Positions 25,233-35,943 of a stretch of DNA of 64,000 nucleotides are shown here, piece after piece. A program made the position numbers and the translations under genes. Location: the NCBI GenBank assembly GCA_039619475.1, contig CM077115.1:396648557-396712556 (forward strand), in the 5' to 3' direction. Origin of the DNA: Icerya purchasi (taxonomy: Eukaryota > Arthropoda > Insecta > Hemiptera > Monophlebidae). Under the pieces are notes generated by a model that did no database searches, was not told the origin of the DNA, and saw only the letters and a program-made list of their open reading frames with translations. Each line of letters begins with the position of its first letter. The stretch's first letter is position 1.

Positions 25233-28200
25233 AGCTCCTATTCCGATTGACATATTCTCTTATATTTCGTCCACTTAAAGTCTGGAAAAATCGGTTCTTA
25301 GTAATAGTTTCCGTTTGAAAAATTAAATCAAATCTGCGATTCGGAAGATATTTAAAAATTCGAGATTACAATAAATCGGAAAATAAAAATTTGTTGAAAT
25401 TTTGTTTAACAAAAAAAAAAAATAGTAAAAATTGAACGATTCACTTTTTCAAAGACGGCCTCGTTTTTTAAATGGGGAAATATTATGGGATTGGATATAA
25501 AATGTAAAGGAAGTCTCGGCGACACCTCAAAAATGAAAATAAAATCCGGAAGAAGGATAAATTTTATATCAATTTTTCCTGAGCTCCACGGACTTGATGC
25601 CTTCAAATTTTGCACGGCTACAAAATACCCGTTCAATCGGCGATCAAATTTTATTAAATAATCGCGATTTTAACGGGAAAATATGATTTCCGAATAGCGG
25701 TGATAGTAGATTTCACGTGGAAGATGTTCAAACTTTTCGCAGACTTCCATTGATATCGAAAATTAATGCGAACGGAAAATATAAAGCACGAAGTCAGTCC
25801 TAGGCTTTTGTGGGTCCGTAATTTTGTCAATATTAGACAGTTTGGATTTTGTATATTTTACTCGGTGGCTTCTGTCCCTATTTGTATACACAATCACCGT
25901 TAACCGATTTAATCAAAACGGTTTCTTAGTTAAGCCCAGAGGCTTGAATAATCCTCATAATACGTAGAAATAGATTAAAATCGAATGAAAATGAAATAGA
26001 AAAGTGCAATTAATGGTGAAGTATTACTAGAGTGGTTTTATCGTTGAATAGTATAATGATCATGGAACACTCGTAGTTTTTACCTCCAACAGTCCTCCGC
26101 AAAGCAATCGGGTCAGCATTTGGTGCGAGAAAAAATTTGGTTGAAGAAGCACGTGGGAAGACGTGTAATAAACAAGGGGGATTGCTTTTTGTCTTTTTTT
26201 TTTTTTTAATCGGCACAATTCAAAAAAGTCCGCTTTCTTCGAAATTGTTATTCCAGGCATTAAAATTCAACACTTTTACCTCGTCATCGGATACGGTCTT
26301 CCTGATCCCCGCAATTTCTACCAAGATGCACAACGCCAGCCACATTCGTCGTTATATTCTCTTCTCGCGACAAAGCCCCCCTCTCCACTGGTGATGAAAA
26401 TCTCACTGTATATAGTGTATTTTTTTTTTTTTACGGTATTGGAAAAAATGAAATGTGCCCGATATCGAGTGTTCGATCTTTTATTACTGCAGTGTCGGCC
26501 TTGAAAAGGGGGAAAGGGCGAATGGATGTGGCGCGTGCGGCATTTCGGCGATGATAAAGGAGCGGAATGCGCACGGATAGATTAAAGTTTAATCGGAGTT
26601 ATAATGAAGTATACGAAATAGGTGTGGATCGGCTGCATGAAAGTGTTAGCAGAACAAACAGTTGTGATAACAGAACATAAGGCCTAGAAGGAGATGGCTG
26701 GACTCCGGACGGCCCAGCTGTGGTGCGGGGGGGGGGGAGCTGCGTTCGCGACAACGTCTGAAAAGTCACGTAGCAGATAACGCGTTCCGCCTGCAACAAC
26801 TCCGGACGGCTAGCAGTTTGCTATTGCTAATATATTGCGCACCGGCGGCGTCACACGGTATTCCAGCAAATTTCTCGCAGCATTTTCCAGCGCCACATCC
26901 GAGACTGGAACAGTTTATCTTGGACCCGGTACTGGCAAATAAATAAAAATACCACCCGTAACCCCCCCCACGCCGCGGACACGTCGTCCCCTTTATTTAT
27001 CTTTAGCGCCATGCCGCGTGTCTCGCTAGATATATTAAACGTCCCCCGTTCTGCTCTAAACAAATAGTATCGGACGCGTAAGCGCTAGATGTCACGTGAA
27101 AATTTCTTCAACCGCTTCTTTCTACTGGAAGAAGAAGTTGAAATTACGAAATTTCTCTAGGCCGCGAGATTTAATTTCGACCGAAGACGTTCGTAACCAC
27201 ACGGATTGCACGTCTTCGGTTTCGGTTGCAAATTCAATAAGCGCGGATGATAATCGACTGGAAGGAAAATGTCAAATTTTCGAATTTTGCTTCTTGCATC
27301 CTCCGCCGTTCCCGCTTAAAAGGTGCGCGCTTACGAGTTTAACAGCGCTTAAAACACATTTCCAGTATCGAACGTTCGATTTATTTACTTTTAGTTCCCT
27401 TGTAACTATCGTTTTTTTCGATCAAAACCTACCCCATTACTGGCTCTGTCGAAATGAGTATTTAAAAAAACGAATTACACCTAATCGGGCAAATGCATAT
27501 ATTAATAGTAGAAAAAAACAAAAAACATCATATTAATTCTTTATCCGATTTTTTAGTGATTTTTAATGAACAGCTCTTCGTGCGTACTAGGTGATTATTT
27601 ATCATTTTTACAAATTACCGTTCACCATCAACTAAATAACAAGTTAACATTAAAAGAATATAATATAGGTAATTTAAGAATATAGAAAAAAATGATTTTA
27701 ATGCGCCGATATCCCCCAACAAAAATAGAATATAAATAATCTAATGGTAACTTTGTTGTTCCTCTAAAGCATGTGCCGTTTATATATACATAGGCATGCG
27801 TTTTATTTACTTTTGATTTTGTGTACGTACTGTAATGTATCGACGCTTGTTTCATTATTAAGTCTGTATCGTTTGAAGGTATCATAATTATGTAGCAAAG
27901 TGGTGGGCTCTTTCCATTATGCAATTTTTTTTTTCACGTTTAGTGCAAATTTAGTTCAGTTGTTTCTCATATTTAGTGATTTAGTGGATAGCCTTTCGGT
28001 CCCTTAATCAGCGAGCTTTACACTTTCCCACTCGTCTATGAGGAGATGGCCGAAATATTTCATCGAACGAAAAATTAGGGAAAAAACCGGCGCGCTGAAA
28101 GGGCTAATAAATGAAAAAGCGAAGGAAAACCAATCTACGGGGTTTAATGTTACACGAACGCGTGAAATCGGCCGATTATAAAAATAATACTTAGAGCACC

Positions 28201-28722
28201 ACCGACTGCAGCTGGATAATTTTTCGTTTTCGTCTTGTTTTGTTTTAAAGGCTTCCCCGGCAACGTTGTGTCCGTAAGGTGCTCGATTAAATTCTAATGA
28301 TAAAGTGCCTCTAAAAGTGTAACCATCCTGTAATAGAAATAATTAAAAATTCAGTGTTATAAGCAATTCGGAATATTAGCGCCGTTTTCAGTTAAATTAA
28401 CGAAAAAAACCTTCAAAAGTACCACGAAATATTCGCTTAAGTTAAGAAAATCAAACAGATAAGAAAAACGTTTATTAATAAAGGTTTTTTTTCTATCTAT
28501 ACCTGGACGAGACGTTTAAAATGGAACAAAAAAAAAAAAAAAACCCTAAACGCGACGGCGAAATGTACGAAAGATATTTCCCTAAACGTTTCTAATACAT
28601 TTTATTTCTCAGGTTAATTTTAATGTTGTTATTTATCGGTTTATTGATTTCGTCAAGTTTCACGGGGGAATCACGAGCAAGCGAGTCTAATAGTCAATAA
28701 TAACGATCAGAAACTAAGTAAG
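25233..28722. other. Noncoding DNA with a GC-richer patch near 26.5-27.4 kb
   Basis: Contains a G run at about 26727-26737 and CpG-rich sequence at 26500-27060 and 27100-27340. The 146-codon plus frame 27096-27536 has no domain I recognise and drifts into low-complexity Lys/Asn. Nothing here is called a gene. Confidence 0.4.
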
Positions 28723-29317
28723 CGTGTTGGGGCCGTATCGTTTCGGCTTCAACGTTTCGGCCCCGACACATTTCGGTCTTATTACGTTTCGGCAGCGACA
28801 TGTCTTGCCCTTTTCCCCAGTAGATTTAGTTTAGCGTTATGAGTTTCTAATTTTTTTCGTTCTTTAATTAATATCATATTTAAGGTGTAAAATAATCATT
28901 GAATCACAAAACCACCCCCGAAATTAGTAATTTTGATTTGCTAATGGTTTATTGTTCGTTCATATATCGCTTAAAAAGTTATTTCCTCATAAAATGCCGA
29001 TTACATATATTAATTTAGCGGCGCTTGTTGCAATAAAAATTTTCGAAAAAAATTAGTCAATCTCGGCAATTGGATTTCCTACTATAACAGATTTTTTGGC
29101 TTTTTAAAAAAAAAAAAAACATGCGTCTCAAAAAATGAAAACTAAATTAACTTTAGTGATTATGAATAGTTACTAATTTAGAAAAAAAAGCAAAATTGAT
29201 CTGGGGATTCCGGATTTTACTAAAAATTAGAAACTCACTGACACCAAACCGGAATTATTTGGAAAAATGACGACGCCGAAATGATCTAGGCTAAAACGAT
29301 AAAGACTCAACGTGTTA
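28723..29317. mobile_element. Fold-back element with TTTCGGC motifs in its arms
   Basis: A perfect 15-bp inverted repeat, GAGTTTCTAATTTTT (28841-28855) and its complement (29222-29236), lies inside longer degenerate inverted arms. The left arm has four TTTCGG motifs at 28741, 28755, 28771 and 28787 (spacing 14-16 bp). The right arm has the inverted forms GCCGAAAT (29275-29282) and GGCTAAAACGAT (29289-29300). The outer ends resemble each other (CGTGTTGGGGCC; ACACGTTGAGTC on the minus strand). About 365 bp of AT-rich DNA separates the perfect repeats. There is no coding capacity or clear target duplication, so the superfamily is unassigned. Confidence 0.5.
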
Positions 29318-29668
29318 GCCAAATGAAACTATCGGGCTATCATTAGTGAATGCCTCTCGAGAACAGCAGTTCCATAAACTGTCCAACTCATCTTGTCTGT
29401 CGTACGAGCCGGAAAAACAAAAAGAAAAAGAAAAAAGAAAAATTTGGTTAATCGCTAATTTTACTGTCTTGTAAAAACTCTTTAAATTTTCGCGGTTAAA
29501 ATGTTTCCCAAATTGAAGCATTCCAACCTGGCTGAAGATTTTTATTATGCATTCACGTTAAAAAGAAAAGACGTAAAAAGTAACGAAGAGCATTAAAAAA
29601 ATTTCTAGAAAAGAAGACACAGCAGGTAATTGACAGGTATACTTTTACGAATGGGGTATAAAAGATGT
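29318..29668. other. Short noncoding spacer
   Basis: AT-rich DNA between the fold-back element and hAT copy B. No feature was recognised. Confidence 0.4.
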
Positions 29669-29676
29669 TCGGTGGT
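29669..29676. repeat. Left target-site duplication of hAT copy B
   Basis: TCGGTGGT is identical to 30372-30379. Confidence 0.9.
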
Positions 29677-29901
29677 CAGGCCCGGATTAAGTGTCTGATA
29701 GACCCTCCCCGGGGCTGCGGAAATATTAGGGACCCTTTTCAGAAGTGACAAAATTATCAGTTTTATAGAATAACTAAATTTTCTGTTATTTAATTTGATT
29801 ATATTATTTTGAATTCACGAATTAACATATAATTATTGATGTAAACAAAACTAAATATCATATAGGCACAATGGGTAGAAATTCGATGCCAAAAAAAAAA
29901 A

Positions 29902-29935
<34 letters not shown>

Positions 29936-30371
29936 ATATATAATTTTAAACAATGAATTTTTCAGCAAATTTGAACCAAAGATTTGCATAAAAGGATAGT
30001 GTGTGTGGCGTGTGTTGCGCGTATCGCATACACATTTATACAGACATTTCCTAAAAACGTAGATTCCGACTCGTTATACCTTAAAACAAATTTCTGGTAC
30101 GTTTTTACGAAACTCGAAATTTTACTATTACGAAGTTTCCTTCCCTAGGAGGATATAAAAATGGATACAAAATTATCAACAAATAAATGTATCGAAAAAT
30201 GCACTTGCTCCTGTGAAGTTAATTATATTTATTTAAAAAAAAGTTGATGTATATGACAAATAATAGATTAATTTTTTATTACATGTCGAAAGTGGGTGTC
30301 TCTTGGGGGCCTTTATAAGGCGGGGCCCACAGCTGCAGCCACCCGTCTAGACCCCCCTAAATTCAGGCCTG
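29677..30371 (+). mobile_element. Nonautonomous hAT-like element, copy B
   Basis: Its termini CAGGCCCGGATTAAG and (reverse-complemented right end) CAGGCCTGAATTTAG form an imperfect inverted repeat. Perfect 8-bp duplications TCGGTGGT flank it at 29669-29676 and 30372-30379, diagnostic of hAT-type insertion. Length is 695 bp with no transposase frame. The stretch from about 29729 to 29890 and the TTTTAAACAATGAATTTTT after the TA tract match copy A at 10050. Subterminal sequences are GC-rich (GGGGGCCTTTATAAGGCGG on the right). It contains A12 and (TA)n at 29891-29942, where copy A has a nested insertion. Confidence 0.9.
29902..29942. repeat. (TA)n microsatellite
   Basis: A TA tract interrupted once by TTTATA, immediately after A12, inside hAT copy B. 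Confidence 0.95.
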
Positions 30372-30379
30372 TCGGTGGT
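30372..30379. repeat. Right target-site duplication of hAT copy B
   Basis: TCGGTGGT is identical to 29669-29676. Confidence 0.9.
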
Positions 30380-32524
30380 GCGTTTGCTGCGAACAGTTTT
30401 AAGCGCAATCAGAAGTTTAAATTCATCTACGTGAAATTTGCCGTCTATTTTCACTTCTCTCTCGATAGCCGAAACAGGTGAATTTTGTGTTTTTTACTTT
30501 TCGTCGTCCTTGTCGTTAAAAAACTGCTTTTTCCACCACAAAGAAGGAACAGGTATTTCCATTCTATTTTGGAAGTTAATTTTATTTTTATTTCGCATGC
30601 CTATCGAACTCGGCGTGAGCAAAACTACCTAACTCGAAAACGGGAACACATTCTAGAGAAGCTGGGACTTACGGAAAAATTCTAAACTCGCTTTAGTGAG
30701 TATCAGACTCACTGCTCTCCTTGGAGTGTGGCATCGAATGAAAGGTGAAATAAAAGGCTGTTGGAAAAGAAAAAAGTGGACGACTGCAAACTACGCTATT
30801 TATCACGTTCGATTGTTTTTTCCTTTCGCATTTATTCGCACAGTGTTGAGAAAGTGTGCGCTCTTAATGTTTTACATCTTAGCGCGTACGCTGTGATGCT
30901 GTGATACGGTGTCGCCAGAAAATAGTGAATACGCAGCTTCAGATGACACTGAGGAGCTAGTGTGTCTGGTAAAGTGATTGTGAAAAGGAACAAAAATAAA
31001 CGACTGGCAACAAGTTTAATTTATAAATTGCGACGTGCGCTTAAAATCGTTCAGTCTGGAGAGCCGGCAGTAGAATATACGAAAATGCAATTCGAGCTTT
31101 ACGAAAAAGGAATTGAGCTTTGATGAAAGCGCACACAGAATTAAGTGACCGAGTGTTACAGTGAAAAAGCGATTGCTCGGAAAGCACTGCCAGCTCAGTT
31201 GAGATATGTTTTGATGTTAGGGGTATTATGCGGGAATTGAATTTGCATTGATTAGTATAAATGGAGTTGTCTGGATGTTGGCGCCGAATGTGACTGATGC
31301 GGAGTAGGTCGAAGTCTAACGGCAATTTATGACGTTCAACGTAGAACAAGACTAATCACTGACCAAGCTGAACTATGTTCGAACATGTAACCTCCGATGC
31401 GATGTTGACACGATTTATTTTTTAGCCAACTGTTACGCATAATAATGAACTGAATTTGCCAAGTGGCGCAGCCAGCATCGCACATACAATTGTCGACGGC
31501 TTGTTTTACAATGTCCGTACCTTGGACGCGAAATCCGCGCCGCTCTGATTTACATATAATTTAATAGCGTCATATAAATAAGACTCGTTTTTCCATCTGT
31601 CACGCGAAACAATTCATGTTGTACAATTTGTTCGACACGATGCGATAAAATAGCGGTCTCCTGCGAGTGTTACAATTTCGATAATAGTTTACCCGGCTCC
31701 ATTAATAGGTGTGTAGCACACTTTGCTTTCGATTCCAGCCGACTGAACACTCGGCCTGATCAATTGAAATTACGCTGTTACAAATGTGTCACAACCGGAT
31801 GGGGTTGTTTTTTTGTTTTTTTTTTTAATGTTTATGAATTCATTTTCGTTGCCTTAATTTTCGCTTTGATTTTAAGGGTATTCTTCGCTATTTTTGATAA
31901 ATTTATTATCGAACAGTCTTTTCATTGTTTTCAGGTAAACGTCGATACTTAATTGTTGACGAAGAGTTGACTTATTTTTACGCCGAGGGAAATAGTGCAG
32001 TCACTTTAAATACGATAAAACATTTTTTAAGTTTCCTGTAATATTAATCGTCCCCTAAAAGAAACTCCTCGGTCTATTTGTAAATATAGGCGGGTTCTAA
32101 ATTTAAACACATTTTAGGTGAGTGAATTTTTAAAAAAATAATATTATGCGAAAAGCCGCGAGAATTATGTATAAATTAAATTGGTTTTATCGGAATTTCA
32201 TTTTTTTTTTTTTTTTTGGCTCGTAGCCCGTAAACTAAAAATCTCCAACTAAAAATTTAAACCCTCATACAGTTCCAGACTAGTTTTTAATTCGAAAACT
32301 ATTATTTCGAGTGTTGCCTGTGTGCGTCTCGTACCGGTTAACAGTTCTTTCTAACTGTTCCTCGGATGATATCTTTTTCAACTGCACCGATAACACTTTG
32401 CGAGTGAAATGTATAAATACCATATATAATTTTTGAATGATATAGTGCTACGAGATTGAAAAATTAAATTTTAACCTGTAGCCTATAAGAGAGAGTTATG
32501 GATTTGTTGTTTTAATTCGGCTCA
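30380..32524. other. Noncoding DNA, no recognised gene
   Basis: Frames here are short and without domains. A string resembling a repeat end, AAGTGGCGCAGCCAGC, occurs at 31461 but has no partner terminus in reach. Confidence 0.4.
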
Positions 32525-32528
32525 TTCA

Positions 32529-32559
<31 letters not shown>

Positions 32560-32765
32560 CCATACCTCTTAAGCGGCTCCGCCCCTTGAATCCGTCTAGG
32601 GACAAACTCGGACCCCCAGTTCTGTCTTTTCTATACTTCGTATAGAACGAGGAAAATCGACAACGTCAAGCAATCAATTTTGTCGGTACTTTATTGTCTT
32701 AAATAAGAATAAGGGTTGTGTCATTTCCTAGCGATCCATTTTGTCGATACTCTTTGTCTTCTTAT
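32525..32765. mobile_element. Palindromic (TA)n-linked repeat, unit 3 (partial)
   Basis: After a (TA)n tract (32527-32560) the module GGACCCCCAGTTCTGTC...GAACGAGGAAAATCGAC...AATTTTGTCGGTACTTT (32607-32690) matches 20540-20620 of unit 2. A partial second copy of its end (ATTTTGTCGATACTCTTTG) occurs at about 32737-32755, before another TA stretch. The CGTAATTC arms are missing, so this is a truncated copy. Confidence 0.55.
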
Positions 32766-33150
32766 ATATATACAATATACGCAAAACCTGTTTTAGAGAA
32801 AAAAATGTAATGGAGGTCGGGTTAATCATTGTCATTATATTTTTATAATTTATTTTGAAATAATGAAACTAACGACTTTGTGGAACTAAAATTTCCCGCC
32901 TAGAAGTTTAATTTAATTCTTGGTTTTGATTTTTTACTGTCTATTTCGAAAAGTATCGGTGCAGAATTATCACCTTGTTTGCGACATTTCCGATGTTTCA
33001 TATACAAACCGAATAATCTCGATGATACAAAATCCTATTCCACCCCAGAGAGCCCCCGTACATTCGAATTTAATGTGAAAAACCTTGCTACGAAAAGCGC
33101 TTTTAACAAGATTTAAAAAAAAAAAAATGTATATATATATATATATATGA
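32766..33150. other. AT-rich spacer ending in (TA)n
   Basis: Noncoding. The TA tract at 33130-33148 is the insertion site of the Helitron that follows. Confidence 0.5.
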
Positions 33151-34266
33151 CTAGCTGTGCCCGCGGCGTTGCTCGCGTGAATTATGATTCTAAAAAATTA
33201 CTTTATTTGTTAAATTACACCCGCGCGGAATTCAGTTCATGACTGTGTAAGAGTATCAGTAAATGATTATTTGTCAAAAGATTTTTTATTGGCTATGGCG
33301 GCTCCTGAATATTGGGGAGACTAACTTTTCTCCAGAAGCACAGCACATACCATTAGGTTCATTGGCCCACTTTTTTGGCAGAACACTTGGAGCAGATCTT
33401 ATTCATGGCTCCGATTTGGACGGAAGACTGTTGAGCATAATCAATCTGTGGATCGTATCTGAAAGCTGATCTGTTACTGTGAGCTAAAACTCGATTACGA
33501 ACTCTTGCCGTTGACGTCTGTTGTCTTTCTCTCTGATCTCGAAGGCGTTGGGAACGCTCAGAGCTCGATTCCCTAGTGCGAGCTTGTGTATTTCTAATAT
33601 TTTGCTCTTCAAGCCGCTGCGAACGCTCGATGATACTCGACTCTCGCGCGCGGACTTGAGAGGTTCTCAAATTTTGTTCAGCAAGCCGCTGCAACGTTCG
33701 ATACTCGACTCTCTGGCACGCGATTGCGACGCGTATTCTCTCTGACTTGCAAGACGATTTTCAGTTTCTGATGAAGATTTTCCATTACGACGTATTTTTG
33801 ATGCTCTCGCCTGGGAACTATTTCTAGAAAGTTGAGATCTTAATCTTTTGGGCATTTTGTACCTTTTACAAAAGATAACGGTAACACTCGAAAATTTTCA
33901 TTCCTTACGTTAATACACTATTTCCATTGGTGATGAGCTTGTAAACGATGCTAAGGCGATGTTTATCCGAATTTACATTTCCATGGTAATTAACATTGAT
34001 ATTTTAATGTTTTGTAAAAAAAAGTTTTTGCAGCGCACGCGATGTTAGGAATTATTTAAGTCATTTTTTTACACCTTGAGTTACATTATTGGAGTTTTAG
34101 TAAGTATCCCTAATTTTTTTGAAAATATAATATAGCCTATGTCACCCGGAGATAGTTTAGCTCCCAACGGTGAAAGAATTTTTCAAATCGGTCCAGTAGA
34201 TTCGGAGCCTATTCAATGTAAACAAACAAACAATCAAATCTTTCCTCTTTATAATATTAGTATAGA
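33151..34266 (-). mobile_element. Helitron, internally deleted, both termini present
   Basis: Read on the minus strand the element starts with TCTATACTAATATTATAAAG (5' TC, preceded by A at the 34267 side). It ends CGCGGGCACAGCTAG (3' CTAG, followed by T). A GC-rich hairpin, CGCG-AGCAACGC-CGCG, stands just before the end at about 33162-33177. TC...CTRR ends with an upstream hairpin and insertion between A and T with no target duplication are the Helitron hallmarks. At 1,116 bp it is far shorter than an autonomous copy. It keeps the start of the Rep/helicase gene and lacks the replication initiator and helicase domains, so it cannot move without help. Confidence 0.88.
33225..33855 (-). pseudogene. 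Truncated Helitron Rep/helicase N-terminus
   Basis: Translation from the ATG at 33855 gives MPKRLRSQLSRNSSQARASK, then an Arg/Glu-rich region with about three units of roughly 23 residues containing RARESSxERSQRL. Next is YDPQIDYAQQSSVQIGAMNK, then a Cys region ICSKCSAKKW...NGMCCASGEK and PIKNLLTN near the end. The (D/S)IDYxxxxxVxIGxM...C..C..KW..E..G.CC block is characteristic of the region before the Rep domain in animal Helitron proteins. At least three lesions are visible: a one-base deletion near 33690 (ERC instead of ERSQ), an extra A in the A6 run near 33368, and a stop/frame change near 33290. Coding similarity stops near 33225, next to the 3' terminus. Confidence 0.8.
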
Positions 34267-35900
34267 TGTACATGTATATATAGAGGAGAGACCACACCGT
34301 TCTTGCGCTGGAGGTAGTAAGAAAATCATGTAACGAAATTAGTAACGATTTTTAACTAGTATTTACAAGATAACTTATTTTATTTTGCGAAGAATGACAT
34401 GGTTGGAAGGAGCTCTTCTGTAAACTGCAAAAAGTAACGATATATTTATACATGTACAATTTATACAAAACTATTATTAAAATATTAGAATAATGAATTT
34501 AGAAATTATATTTTTCAAATGATACTTCGTGTACTTTAGAATGTGTGCACCTTAACATATAAAGTTCGCAAAGTCTAAAATTTCTAAATCTAACATTGAC
34601 ACGCATATGTGACCAGTAAGGACAATAATAGTCTTTTATAATTTTTATAGAAAAATTGGATTTAATTGACTAGGTTTTTACTTCTTTATCTAATCGGCAC
34701 TTGTTGACGACGCCTTATATATCGCAGCTCGCGCGATGGCATTACTGTCCTCCGTTACAGATTTTTGTAACAACTTACGTTTAACAGACGCTACATTAAT
34801 TTTTTTTTTGATATTATCCCCACCGACGAAAAGATTACACATAGTCATTAGAGTAGTAATCTTAACACTAATTTATTCATTTAGATTTTCAAAATATCTG
34901 GTATGTTGAAAATTGCTTCTTTTACTTCGTTTTCGACAAATAAAGTAAATTAAAAAATATATAACGATTCGCGCGGTAGCTGATGTACGTGTAATTTCAA
35001 AAAAAAAAATACACATTAGGTATATGTTTATTACTATTCAATCGAAGATTTTCAGATGCGTTACACTCTAGACAAAAAGTTAACACAATCTAATTAGATC
35101 TCGGATAATTTCGTCTGAATATTACAGATGGGGAAAATTTAACATACAGGTATATTCACCGCGTTACGAACTGGATGCCGGAAAAGTAGCTGTAGTTTAG
35201 AATCGAAGGTTGAACGACGGGATATTTTATTATAAATTAAAAATGTCTATTTAGGCGTTGGTTGTATTTAACAAGTTTGTGTCGTTTTCCAACATCTGCT
35301 GTAAAATAGAGCGAGAAAATATAAATTTTAATTTCCTCCGCTAAGCGCCGAATGTAATTTGCATCGCAGGAATCCTTCCGGTCCCTCGCTTTTTTAAATT
35401 TTTAATTCGTTTTCGCGATTGAAAACCTAGCCAAGTAAGATATAATGCGAAAGAGAAACAAGAGAAAAAAAAGATAACGACGATGACGATGATAATGATG
35501 GTGACGATAACAACGATGATAAAATATAACAAAAAAAGAGCGCTGCGTCGCTGGGGCTGTTTAAACGAGTAAAAATCGAAACTAAAAATTCGATCGCCGT
35601 AAATTAAAATGGTACGACAAAGAATTAAGCAGTTGCGGGCAGGTCGGCTCTCGGGTTCCGGGCATTTTGACGGAGAGTTGTAATTTTATCCGGTTGTGAA
35701 AAATACCGCAAAATTAAGTTCGGCCGCCCTTTGGAATTCCCCGAGGCAACGTAAATAATAAACGAACGAGAAGCGAGAAAGTAGTCGCCATCTCAATCAT
35801 AACTTTGCAGATATCGTTGTAATCAAAATAGGCTATAGGCGAGTTTCGCGTACACAACCAGGCCCCGTCTCCATCGCCATTGTCAAACGCGCACGGACGC

Positions 35901-35902
35901 CG

Positions 35903-35940
<38 letters not shown>
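35901..35940. repeat. (CG)n(CA)n microsatellite
   Basis: CG dinucleotides pass into about 14 CA dinucleotides. The translated poly-Cys/Val and Thr/His strings in this area are artefacts of it. Confidence 0.95.

Positions 35941-35943
<3 letters not shown>

Noticed and set aside
27096..27536. 146-codon plus-strand frame
   Set aside because: No recognisable domain; it ends in Lys/Asn-rich low complexity and has no supporting context.
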